From assembly GCA_963922715.1 (NCBI GenBank), contig CAWUJT010000048.1:1-16782 (forward strand): 16,782 nt of DNA. Direction: 5' to 3'. Both the position numbers and the translations under genes were made by a program. Below are positions 1 through 7,344 of the stretch, in pieces; the first letter of the stretch is position 1; each line of letters starts with the position of its first letter. A model generated the notes under the pieces. That model was not told where the DNA came from. It did not search any database and saw nothing but the letters and a program-made list of their open reading frames with translations. The DNA comes from CAWUJT01 sp963922715. GTDB taxonomy: Bacteria; Pseudomonadota; Alphaproteobacteria; Rhodobacterales; Rhodobacteraceae.

Positions 1-28
1 AAAGGCTGATTGCTCCTTCACAGCCTTT
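1..28. repeat. Short inverted repeat upstream of the terminator
   Basis: The 8-base arms AAAGGCTG (1-8) and CAGCCTTT (21-28) are perfect reverse complements around a 12-base loop. The repeat lies at the window edge just before the strong terminator hairpin. It could be the 3' end of the unseen upstream gene or a second hairpin assisting termination. There is no T-tract directly after it on the plus strand, so it is not a complete terminator on its own. Confidence 0.5.
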
Positions 29-32
29 ATCC

Positions 33-64
33 AAACCCGGGCGGGACATCTCGCCCGGGTTTTT
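33..64 (+). terminator. Rho-independent terminator of an upstream plus-strand gene
   Basis: A perfect 11-bp stem pairs AAACCCGGGCG (33-43) with CGCCCGGGTTT (52-62) around an 8-base loop. Five T residues run through 60-64. This is a textbook intrinsic terminator in the plus direction. Read on the minus strand the T-run is only three bases, so it would be weaker for pncA. The gene it terminates lies left of the window. Bases 65-182 hold no gene. Confidence 0.9.
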
Positions 65-182
65 ATATAAAAGAATATTCAATCAGTGCCGTTTATGTTT
101 GGCATAAGGTTTCAATGCTTAAACCTAAAAGCAGATTAAACCGTTTAGGATGCGATCAAAACACCCTGCACCTGTGATGCAC

Positions 183-779
183 TCACTCGAGTATCACACC
201 CGCCGCATGCATCCCCTCTTGGGCCGCCATCAAAGACCCGTCGAGGTCAATCGCCCGACAAAGGTCTTGGCGCACTGAAACGGTAAAGCCCAAACGCGCC
301 GCATCCACGGAAGAGTAGTTCACACAAAAATCCGTGGCCAAGCCCACCATGGTGAGGTTGGAAAGGCCGCGTGTTTTCAGATAGCCCTCTAAGCCCGTTG
401 GTGTTGTCTGATCGTTTTCAAAGAATGCTGAATAGCTGTCGATTGCGGCGTTAAAGCCTTTGCGCACAACTACATCAGCGCGATCTGTCATCAGATCAGG
501 GTGAAACGCTGCCCCTTGGCTGCCCTGCACACAATGATCCGGCCATAAAACCTGGGGCCCATAGAGCATGTCAGCCATCGAAAAAGGCTCTGCCCCCGCA
601 TGCTGAGAGGCAAATGAGCTATGGTTCTTGGGGTGCCAATCCTGTGTCAAGATCACCACAGAGAACTCATGCATCAGCGTGTTGATACCGGGTACGATCT
701 CATCGCCACCGTTGACAGCCAACGCCCCCCCAGGACAAAAATCGTTTTGGACATCGATAACGATCAAGGCATGTGTCAT
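183..779 (-). CDS. pncA: Nicotinamidase / pyrazinamidase PncA (isochorismatase-like hydrolase)
   Basis: This cytoplasmic hydrolase converts nicotinamide to nicotinate and ammonia in the NAD+ salvage (Preiss-Handler) route. The 198-residue protein opens with the family motif VIDVQNDFCPGG, which supplies the catalytic Asp (D9). Lys107 (in VRKG) and the nucleophile Cys152 (in ATDFCVNYS) complete the Asp-Lys-Cys triad. The metal-site residues fit D47, H49 (TQDWHP) and H82 (WPDHC). Length and residue order match bacterial PncA closely. The start is supported by a GGAAG ribosome-binding sequence shortly upstream. The gene stands alone on the minus strand, divergent from trhO across a 71-bp spacer and convergent with whatever gene precedes the window. 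No dedicated regulator is visible. Function is assigned from motifs. Confidence 0.95.
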   Translation of the reverse strand: MTHALIVIDVQNDFCPGGALAVNGGDEIVPGINTLMHEFSVVILTQDWHPKNHSSFASQHAGAEPFSMADMLYGPQVLWPDHCVQGSQGAAFHPDLMTDRADVVVRKGFNAAIDSYSAFFENDQTTPTGLEGYLKTRGLSNLTMVGLATDFCVNYSSVDAARLGFTVSVRQDLCRAIDLDGSLMAAQEGMHAAGVILE

Positions 780-850
780 AAGCGTTCTTCCGTTTTCCCT
801 TACAGACTACGCCTTGTCACTGCCAAGGAAAAGACGTTATTGCACGGATT

Positions 851-1735
851 ATGTGGATCGTTGCTGCGCTTTATCACTTTACCCCTTTTCCGGATCCGGT
901 CGCGCTGCGGCCTGGTTTAACGGACATCGCTGAAGCCCAAGGGGTTGTGGGTACGCTCCTGCTTGCGCCTGAAGGGATCAACGGGACGATTGCAGGCCCG
1001 CGTCACGGGATTGATGTGGTGCTCTCTTACATCCAAGAGTTACCCGGATGCCGCGACTTAACATGGAAAGAAAGCACAGCCGAGGTAAAGCCGTTTCGCC
1101 GCCTGAAGGTGCGTCTCAAACGCGAGATCGTCACTATGGGTGTGCCAAGTGTCGATCCGCGCGCGCAAGTGGGCCATTATGTGAAGCCGGAAGATTGGAA
1201 CGATCTCATTTCAGCCCCCGATGTTGCCGTGATCGACACCCGCAATGAATACGAGGTGGCGATTGGCACGTTCAAAGGTGCCATTGACCCCAACACAAAA
1301 TCTTTCGGTGAGTTTCCCGCTTGGTGGGCGGCCAACCAGCATAGGTTGCATAACAAACGCATCGCGATGTTCTGCACAGGCGGCATTCGCTGTGAAAAAT
1401 CCACCAATTACCTTCTGAGCCAAGGGGTTAAAGAGGTCTATCATCTTCAGGGCGGTATTTTGAAATATCTCGAAGATGTCCCCGAGACCGAAAGCCTGTG
1501 GGAAGGATCATGCTTTGTGTTTGATCGGCGTGTTTCTGTTGAGCATGGGCTGCGCGTGGGTCCGCACGATCTGTGCTGGGCTTGCAGGCGGCCCATCTCT
1601 CCAGACGACAAATTGCACCCTGACTATGAACTTGGGGTGCAATGTCATGCCTGCGTCGATGAATTCTCTGCAGCGGATCGCGCACGATTCCGCGAGCGGC
1701 AGCGCCAACTCAAGAAAGCACGCACATGCGCCTGA
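851..1735 (+). CDS. trhO: tRNA uridine(34) hydroxylase TrhO (UPF0176/YceA, rhodanese-like)
   Basis: TrhO-family proteins carry out oxygen-dependent hydroxylation of the wobble uridine of some tRNAs, the first step towards cmo5U/mo5U. The 294-residue protein has the family N-terminus (VAALYHFTPF) and a central rhodanese domain with the active loop CTGGIRCEKS, in which C175 is the rhodanese cysteine and C181 the second conserved cysteine. The C-terminal extension carries C242-W-A-C245 and C265-H-A-C268, which look like two metal-binding CxxC pairs. No good Shine-Dalgarno lies at the usual distance, since AAGGA is about 20 bases away. The only upstream promoter-like hexamer (TTGTCA, 814-819) is close enough that the message could have a very short leader. 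The last 10 bases overlap lspA, so the two are probably cotranscribed. UPF0176 membership is very likely; the exact modification is family knowledge. Confidence 0.93.
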   Translation: MWIVAALYHFTPFPDPVALRPGLTDIAEAQGVVGTLLLAPEGINGTIAGPRHGIDVVLSYIQELPGCRDLTWKESTAEVKPFRRLKVRLKREIVTMGVPSVDPRAQVGHYVKPEDWNDLISAPDVAVIDTRNEYEVAIGTFKGAIDPNTKSFGEFPAWWAANQHRLHNKRIAMFCTGGIRCEKSTNYLLSQGVKEVYHLQGGILKYLEDVPETESLWEGSCFVFDRRVSVEHGLRVGPHDLCWACRRPISPDDKLHPDYELGVQCHACVDEFSAADRARFRERQRQLKKARTCA

Positions 1736-2196
1736 TCTTTTGGGCCGCGATCCTTGCCTTTGTCTTGGATCAAGCCAGCAAGTGGGGCGTTGTGTATGGG
1801 CTCGGCCTGATTGATCGTGGCGCGATTGATGTTGTGCCACCGTTTCTCAATTTCCGTATGGGCTGGAACACCGGTATAAACTTCGGCCTGTTCAGCGGAG
1901 CACCCGACATCATGCGTTGGTTCCTTGTCAGCCTGGCAGTTGTGATTTGTATTGGCCTACTGATTTGGATTCGCAACACGCCGATGAATAGCATCGGACA
2001 TCTTTCCGCCGGACTGTTGATTGGTGGGGCTTTGGGCAATGCGCTCGATCGCGTTGTTTATGGCGCTGTCGCGGACTTTTTGAACATGTCGTGCTGCGGC
2101 ATCCAGAACCCCTACACATTCAATGTTGCGGATATTTTTATTTTCTTGGGTGCCATTGGGCTTACATTTTTCTCTGAGCCGAAAAAGCAGACGTGA
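1726..2196 (+). CDS. lspA: Lipoprotein signal peptidase LspA (signal peptidase II)
   Basis: LspA is an inner-membrane aspartyl protease that removes signal peptides from diacylglyceryl-modified prolipoproteins. The 156-residue protein has four hydrophobic segments (near 4-25, 62-82, 94-106 and 131-149). It carries the conserved blocks DQASK (15-19), NTGINFG (48-54), GNALDR (104-109), VADF (115-118) and FNVADI (132-137). The catalytic pair should be D117 and D136, which are 19 residues apart as in characterised LspA. The start overlaps the end of trhO by 10 bases, which implies translational coupling. The next gene encodes a lipoprotein that is itself a predicted substrate. The NTGIN motif varies slightly from the commoner NxGxAFG but keeps the key Asn. 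Confidence 0.96.
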   Translation: MRLIFWAAILAFVLDQASKWGVVYGLGLIDRGAIDVVPPFLNFRMGWNTGINFGLFSGAPDIMRWFLVSLAVVICIGLLIWIRNTPMNSIGHLSAGLLIGGALGNALDRVVYGAVADFLNMSCCGIQNPYTFNVADIFIFLGAIGLTFFSEPKKQT

Positions 2197-2248
2197 CGCT
2201 GCCACAAAAAGCAGATATGTCATGACAAAAATTGCAATAGAGTTCGCC

Positions 2249-2758
2249 ATGACAGGACGCATCATTTTCATTTTGGTTGGAGTTTTCGCACTCTCGGCTT
2301 GTTCAAATAATCCATCGCCGCAGCTTATGAATGTGCGTGCTGACAATAATACCCCGGATGAATTCTCGATCTTGCCGACACGGGCCTTGGAACAGCCCGA
2401 CGATTATACCACTCTGCCAGAGCCAACGCCTGGCAGCCCAAATCGTGCCGATCGAAACCCAAGTGCAGAGGCGATTGCCGCATTAGGCGGGCAAGAGACC
2501 GGTGGGGTTCGCAGCACGGCCGCTCTTGTTCAAAGTGTGAACCGTTTCGGTGTGAACCAAGATATTCGCGCGACACTCGCTGAAGAAGATTTGGCCTTTC
2601 GGCAACGCAACAATGGCCGCTTACTGGAGCGTTTGTTAAATGTCACCGTTTACTTTGAGGCTTATAGCGCACAATCGCTTGACAAATACCGCGAACTTGA
2701 ACGGTTGCGCCGTGCGGGTGTTCGTACCCCTGCGGCACCGCCAGAGCCGCAACCGTAG
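2249..2758 (+). CDS. bamF: DUF3035 outer-membrane lipoprotein, BamF-like
   Basis: This is a predicted lipoprotein of 169 residues. From the ATG at 2249 it reads as a short basic N-terminus (R4), a hydrophobic core and the lipobox LSAC, with the lipidated cysteine at position 18. Serine at +2 favours sorting to the outer membrane. The mature part has the alphaproteobacterial DUF3035 pattern: LMNVRADN, then PDEFSILPT, then a Pro-rich LPEPTPG segment, then AIAALGG and a charged C-terminal helix. The Caulobacter member of this family, BamF, is a subunit of the beta-barrel assembly complex; that role is inferred here. An in-frame ATG at 2222 would add nine residues ahead of the signal peptide and is less likely. 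The gene lies 52 bp after lspA, whose product should process it. Confidence 0.75.
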   Translation: MTGRIIFILVGVFALSACSNNPSPQLMNVRADNNTPDEFSILPTRALEQPDDYTTLPEPTPGSPNRADRNPSAEAIAALGGQETGGVRSTAALVQSVNRFGVNQDIRATLAEEDLAFRQRNNGRLLERLLNVTVYFEAYSAQSLDKYRELERLRRAGVRTPAAPPEPQP

Positions 2759-2769
2759 CCTCACATCTT

Positions 2770-2786
2770 TGTCAGCGCCGTTGACA
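2770..2786. promoter_or_regulatory. TGTCA-N7-TGACA inverted repeat with a TTGACA hexamer
   Basis: The 79-bp spacer between the lipoprotein gene and the first M16 peptidase contains TGTCA (2770-2774) and TGACA (2782-2786) as inverted half-sites. The right half includes a consensus -35 hexamer, TTGACA (2781-2786). I could not find a matching -10 at 16-18 bp, since the sequence there is ATTTCC. It may be an operator or an internal promoter, or may be chance. Confidence 0.25.
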
Positions 2787-2837
2787 GCCCTACAAAAAAC
2801 ACCATTTCCAACCCATAAATTCACGGTGAGGTTTTTG

Positions 2838-4184
2838 ATGCGTCTACATGCTTTAATGCTGACTTTATTTGTGGGGCTCCCAGGGTGGGCTCAGGATAAT
2901 GTGAGCACATTTACACTCGACAATGGTCTTGAGGCTGTGGTGATCCAAGACACCCGGGCACCTGTGGTGGTCCATATGCTGTGGTATCATGTCGGCAGTG
3001 CCGATGAACCGGCGGGCAAAAGTGGGATCGCCCATTACCTTGAACATCTTATGTTTAAAGGTACAGATGATGTGGGCCCCGGAGATTTCTCTCGTATTGT
3101 AGAGGCCAACGGCGGTTCCCACAATGCCTTCACAAGCTTTGATTATACCGGTTATTTCCAAAGGGTCGCGGCGGAACGGCTAGAACTCATGATGGAGATG
3201 GAAGCCGACCGCATGCGCGATTTGCGCCTTGATCGCGATGATTTTGCCACCGAACGCGATGTTGTGCTGGAAGAACGGGCCCAACGTACCGACTCAAACC
3301 CAGACGCCTTGTTTCGGGAGCAGATGCGCGCCGCGCAATTTCTCAATCACCCTTACGGTCGCCCCATCATCGGCTGGCGCCATGAAATCTCAGATCTGAC
3401 GTTGCAAGATGCGCTTGACTTCTATGACATTCATTATGCCCCCAACAATGCCGTTTTGATTGTTGCTGGTGACGTTACGGTTGAGGCGGTTAAGGGGTTG
3501 GCCGAAAAACACTACGGACCAATCGCCCCCACAGAGAATTTGCCCAAGCGTCTGCGCCCGACAGAGCCCGCGCAGCTCGCGGCGCGTCGTCTGGTGATGG
3601 AGGATGAAAGAGTTGCCAATCCTTATGTCATCCGCAGCTATCTTGCACCCAGACGAAAACAAGGCGACCAGCGCGAAGCCGCTGCCCTTAGTTTACTGTC
3701 TGCCTTGATTGGTGGGTCAAACACCACGTCGCTGATGGCGCAACTGCTCGAGCACCAAACCCCACCCCGCGCGGTTTACTCATCCGCCTTTTATGATACA
3801 TTATCTTACGATGACGGGTTGTTTTCACTTGTTGTGGTCCCAACGCCTGACCGCAGCTTATCGGAAGCGGAAGCAGATATGGACACTGTGCTTCAAACCT
3901 TTCTGCAAGACGGCGTGAACAGCGATAAACTCGAACGCTTGAAGGCACAAATTCGGGCTTCACAGATTTACGGACGCGATAGCCTGATGGGTCAGGCGCA
4001 ACGTTACGGGCGCGCATTGACCGCAGGGTTGACAATTGATGACGTGGCGGCTTGGCCGGAGGTCCTGCAATCCATAACGGAAGAAGAAATTATGGCGGCC
4101 GCCCGGTCTGTGTTCGACTTGAACAACTCTGTGACGGGGTGGCTTGATCGGGCAGATACCGAAACTCTGGAGATGAACCAATGA
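2838..4184 (+). CDS. Periplasmic M16 zinc metallopeptidase, catalytic subunit
   Basis: This pitrilysin/insulinase-family peptidase has 448 residues. The start at 2838 is preferred over any upstream ATG because GGTGAGG lies 6 bases before it and the product then begins with a signal peptide cleaved near PGWA-Q (about residue 19). The inverted zinc motif H66-Y-L-E69-H70 is intact. The third zinc ligand is expected in VVLEER (E146 or E147), the right distance downstream. The N-terminal M16 domain is followed by the M16_C domain. The next gene overlaps by four bases and encodes a homologue without the zinc motif, so the two probably form an alpha/beta heterodimer, as is common for bacterial M16B pairs. 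The substrate is unknown. Degradation of exported peptides or quality control in the periplasm is a reasonable inference. Confidence 0.9.
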   Translation: MRLHALMLTLFVGLPGWAQDNVSTFTLDNGLEAVVIQDTRAPVVVHMLWYHVGSADEPAGKSGIAHYLEHLMFKGTDDVGPGDFSRIVEANGGSHNAFTSFDYTGYFQRVAAERLELMMEMEADRMRDLRLDRDDFATERDVVLEERAQRTDSNPDALFREQMRAAQFLNHPYGRPIIGWRHEISDLTLQDALDFYDIHYAPNNAVLIVAGDVTVEAVKGLAEKHYGPIAPTENLPKRLRPTEPAQLAARRLVMEDERVANPYVIRSYLAPRRKQGDQREAAALSLLSALIGGSNTTSLMAQLLEHQTPPRAVYSSAFYDTLSYDDGLFSLVVVPTPDRSLSEAEADMDTVLQTFLQDGVNSDKLERLKAQIRASQIYGRDSLMGQAQRYGRALTAGLTIDDVAAWPEVLQSITEEEIMAAARSVFDLNNSVTGWLDRADTETLEMNQ

Positions 4185-5488
4185 TCCTGCGTTTGTTTGT
4201 TATTGCCGTTGCCCTATTTCCACTCACCACACGCGCCGAGGTCGACATCCAGGAAGTCACCTCTGCGGGGGGAATAACCGCTTGGCTGGTTGAAGAGCCG
4301 AGCATCCCGTTTATGGCGGTCAGCATTGCCTTTCAAGGCGGCACGTCTTTGGAGACACCCGACAAGAACGGGGCTGTATCCCTGATGACGGGATTGCTGG
4401 AGGAAGGCGCGGGCCCTTACGATGCGCAAGCCTTTGCCGAAGCGCGCGAGGCATTGGCCGCACAGTTCAGATTTGCATCGAACCGTGATGCGGTGGAGAT
4501 TTCAGCTCAAATTCTGACAGAAAATCGGGAGGCCTCTTTAGAGCTTCTTAAGCAGGCTTTGCAGACCCCGACGTTCGATCCAGAGGCGATTGAACGTGTG
4601 CGTCGACAGCTTTTGGCAGCGATTGAGAACAACTCGACCGATCCGAACGACATCGCGGGGCGGATCATGTCTGGCTTGGCGTTTCCAAATCATCCCTATG
4701 GATTGCCCGAAGATGGAACCGCCGAAACCGTTGCAGCCCTGACCAGAGAAGATATTTTGGAGACCTATCGCGCAGTCTTTGCCAAGGATCGTGTCGTTGT
4801 CGGTGTGGTTGGCGATGTCACGGCTGCCGAGTTGGGCCCAATGCTTGACGATTTGTTGGGCGATCTGCCCCCGGCCAGTGCACCCTTGCCACCTGTCACA
4901 GACTATGCCCTTGAAGGTGACATCACGGTTCAAGATTTTCCCAGTCCACAATCCGTTGTGATATTCGCGCAGCCGGGCCTGTCTCATAAAGATGACGATT
5001 TCCTAACGCTTCTGGTGCTCAACCATATCCTTGGGGGCAGTTCGAATGCCCGTCTCAATCAAGAAGTGCGGGTGGCGCGCGGCTTGACTTATGGGATTTC
5101 GAGCTTTCCGATATCGCGCGATCTTTCTTACCTCTACATGGGGCAGTTTTCCAGCACCAACGCCGTTGTGGCCGAGGCAATTGATGTTGTGCAAACTATT
5201 TGGGCGAATATGGCCTCTGAAGGGCCGACTGAGAGAGAAGTCGAGCAGGCCATTACCTATCTCACGGGGGCCTATCCCCTGCGTTTTGATGGAAATGGGC
5301 GCATTGCGAGCATTCTGGTTGGCATGCAGCGACAAGATCTGCCGATCGACTATATTGCGACCCGCAACGATAAAGTGCGGGCGATCAGTGCGGAAGATGT
5401 GCAGGCGTTGGCGCAAGAGCTGCTTGATCCAGAGGCCCTCCATTTTGTTGTGGTCGGTCAACCCCAAGACCTTGCACTCACCGAGTGA
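4181..5488 (+). CDS. Periplasmic M16-family protein, non-catalytic partner subunit
   Basis: This 435-residue M16 homologue has a signal peptide (hydrophobic residues 5-17, likely cleavage after TTRA). The HxxEH zinc motif is absent: the corresponding segment reads GAVSLMTGLLEEGAG. It keeps the R300/Y304 pair in the C-terminal half (RGLTYG), which in two-subunit M16B enzymes contributes substrate binding to the partner's active site. Its ATG overlaps the TGA of the catalytic subunit (ATGA, 4181-4184), so equimolar coupled translation is expected. Length and arrangement match the paired M16 genes common in Rhodobacteraceae. It is unlikely to be a protease on its own. The biological substrate cannot be read from the sequence. 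Confidence 0.9.
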   Translation: MILRLFVIAVALFPLTTRAEVDIQEVTSAGGITAWLVEEPSIPFMAVSIAFQGGTSLETPDKNGAVSLMTGLLEEGAGPYDAQAFAEAREALAAQFRFASNRDAVEISAQILTENREASLELLKQALQTPTFDPEAIERVRRQLLAAIENNSTDPNDIAGRIMSGLAFPNHPYGLPEDGTAETVAALTREDILETYRAVFAKDRVVVGVVGDVTAAELGPMLDDLLGDLPPASAPLPPVTDYALEGDITVQDFPSPQSVVIFAQPGLSHKDDDFLTLLVLNHILGGSSNARLNQEVRVARGLTYGISSFPISRDLSYLYMGQFSSTNAVVAEAIDVVQTIWANMASEGPTEREVEQAITYLTGAYPLRFDGNGRIASILVGMQRQDLPIDYIATRNDKVRAISAEDVQALAQELLDPEALHFVVVGQPQDLALTE

Positions 5489-5544
5489 TCCGGCGCAACA
5501 AGGGCTCTTTCCGACTCGGCTAAACTCATGCTACCTATTGGGGT

Positions 5545-7344
5545 ATGAACAATATCAACCGCAATATATCCGTTCCACGTATTCACACACTTGAGGAAGC
5601 CGCCATCAATCGCATTGCCGCCGGAGAGGTGATTGAACGACCGGCAAGTGCTGTAAAAGAGCTTTTGGAAAATGCTTTTGACGCAGGTGCGGATAAGATC
5701 AGTATTGATATTGCAGAAGGGGGCAAGACACTTATTCGCATTCTCGACAATGGTCATGGGATTGCGCCTGATTGTCTGGGATTGGCGGTGACGCGGCACG
5801 CGACCTCTAAAATAGACGGTGCGGACCTGACAAACATCCATACCTTTGGCTTTCGTGGGGAGGCGCTTGCCTCCCTCGCAGCTGTGGGGCGGCTTATGTT
5901 GACTTCGCGCGCCTTTGATGCGGAGATGGCGATGGAATTGTGCGCAGAAGGGGGTCGTGTGCATGCACCGCGTCCTGCCACGTTTGCGCAAGGCACCCGC
6001 GTGGAGCTGCGCGACCTCTTCTTTGCCACACCGGCCCGGCTCAAGTTCTTGCGCAGCACACGCGCGGAAACCCAGGCCATCACGGATGTTGTCAAACGCT
6101 TAGCCATGGCGGAGCCTTACGTTAGTCTTACGTTACGCGATGTCACCGAAGCGCCCCGCGTCCTGTTTCAAGCCGACGCGGAAAGCGGTGATCTTTTCGA
6201 TGCATTGCAGGGGCGTTTGGGGGCAGTCCTGGGGCGCGCGTTTGTCGAAAATGCGCTCCCCATCAAAGCGCAGCGGGAAGAGATTGCACTGACAGGCTAT
6301 GCCGCCTTACCAACGTATTCGCGCGGCGGTGCCGTTGCGCAATACCTGTTTGTCAACGATCGCCCCGTGCGGGATAAATTGCTTTTAGGGGCCTTGCGCG
6401 CCGCTTACAGCGATTTACTGAGCCGGGATCGTCATCCTGTCGCAGCGTTGTTTGTCACATGCTCACCAGAACTTGTGGATGTAAACGTGCATCCTGCAAA
6501 ATCCGAAGTGCGGTTTCGAGAGCCCGGCGTGGTGCGGGGACTGATCATCTCTGCCCTGAAGCATGCGTTGGCGGAGGCGGGGCATACGGCCTCGACAACA
6601 GTGTCCACAGCAACATTGGGCGCTTTCAGGCCACACACCCAAAGCCCCCCTGCATATCAGGGGCTGGTGTCGACTGAACAGGCAAGAGCAAACACCTATC
6701 AGCTTCAAGCCCCAGGGTTTGCTGAACCCGCCACACGTTTCGAAGCCGCACCCGCGCCAGAGGACACGGCATGCCCGCTTGGGGCGGCCTGTGCACACGT
6801 ACATGAAAATTACATCATCGCACAAACCACGGATGGCATCGTGGTGGTCGATCAACACGCGGCGCATGAACGCCTTGTGTATGAGCGCTTGAAACGCCAG
6901 ATGACCGCACATGGCATTTCTGCCCAGACTTTACTGATCCCTGAGGTTGTAGAGCTTGGCGCGGAGGTTTGCGCACGGCTGATGGAGCTAGAGCTAAGCC
7001 GGTTCGGTCTTTTGCTGGAGCCCTTTGGGCCGGGGACGCTTGCGGTGCGCGCTACACCGGCAATTCTAGGGACGGTGAATGCCAAAGCTCTTTTACAAGA
7101 TATTCTGGATGCGCTTGAGGACACAGGTGACAGTGGTCTTTTGCAAGCGCGCATTGATGCCATTCTCAGTCGGATGGCCTGCCACGGCTCGGTCCGCTCC
7201 GGTCGGCGGCTATCGGCCCCAGAGATGAATGCGCTTCTGCGGGAAATGGAAACCACGCCGCACGCAGGCCAATGCAATCACGGACGGCCCACGTATGTTG
7301 AACTTAAACTGGCCGATATTGAACGGCTGTTTGGCCGCACATGA
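5545..7344 (+). CDS. mutL: DNA mismatch repair endonuclease MutL
   Basis: MutL couples MutS mismatch recognition to strand incision. The 599-residue protein has the N-terminal GHKL ATPase motifs: ELLENAFDAGA (catalytic E42, N43, D47), DNGHGI (68-73) and FGFRGEALAS (101-110). The HPAKSEVRF block and a Pro/Ala-rich linker (about 350-415) follow. The C-terminal domain has the metal-dependent nicking motif DQHA-x2-E-x4-E (D436, E442, E447), ACHGSVRSG (C546) and CNHGRP (577-582). The latter is the usual CPHGRP with Asn in place of Pro. The protein is therefore the endonuclease-type MutL of bacteria without MutH. It begins 56 bp after the M16 pair, with GGGG close to the ATG and no strong Shine-Dalgarno. 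It overlaps rmuC by four bases. Confidence 0.97.
   Translation: MNNINRNISVPRIHTLEEAAINRIAAGEVIERPASAVKELLENAFDAGADKISIDIAEGGKTLIRILDNGHGIAPDCLGLAVTRHATSKIDGADLTNIHTFGFRGEALASLAAVGRLMLTSRAFDAEMAMELCAEGGRVHAPRPATFAQGTRVELRDLFFATPARLKFLRSTRAETQAITDVVKRLAMAEPYVSLTLRDVTEAPRVLFQADAESGDLFDALQGRLGAVLGRAFVENALPIKAQREEIALTGYAALPTYSRGGAVAQYLFVNDRPVRDKLLLGALRAAYSDLLSRDRHPVAALFVTCSPELVDVNVHPAKSEVRFREPGVVRGLIISALKHALAEAGHTASTTVSTATLGAFRPHTQSPPAYQGLVSTEQARANTYQLQAPGFAEPATRFEAAPAPEDTACPLGAACAHVHENYIIAQTTDGIVVVDQHAAHERLVYERLKRQMTAHGISAQTLLIPEVVELGAEVCARLMELELSRFGLLLEPFGPGTLAVRATPAILGTVNAKALLQDILDALEDTGDSGLLQARIDAILSRMACHGSVRSGRRLSAPEMNALLREMETTPHAGQCNHGRPTYVELKLADIERLFGRT

Noticed and set aside
105..149. Two mutually exclusive small hairpins (AGGTTT/AAACCT at 107-126 and CCTAAA/TTTAGG at 124-149) resembling an attenuator
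   Set aside because: The stems are only six AT-rich pairs, no T-run follows on either strand, and no gene start follows on the plus strand before trhO 700 bp away.
814..826. FNR-like TTG...CAA near the pncA-trhO spacer
   Set aside because: The half-sites are 7 rather than 8 bases apart and the outer bases do not match the consensus.
4538..4987. A 149-codon minus-strand open frame inside the second M16 gene
   Set aside because: It is antisense to a well-supported coding region with intact M16 features.
5458..5991. A 177-codon minus-strand open frame across the M16-mutL junction
   Set aside because: It overlaps two firm plus-strand genes and has no family features.
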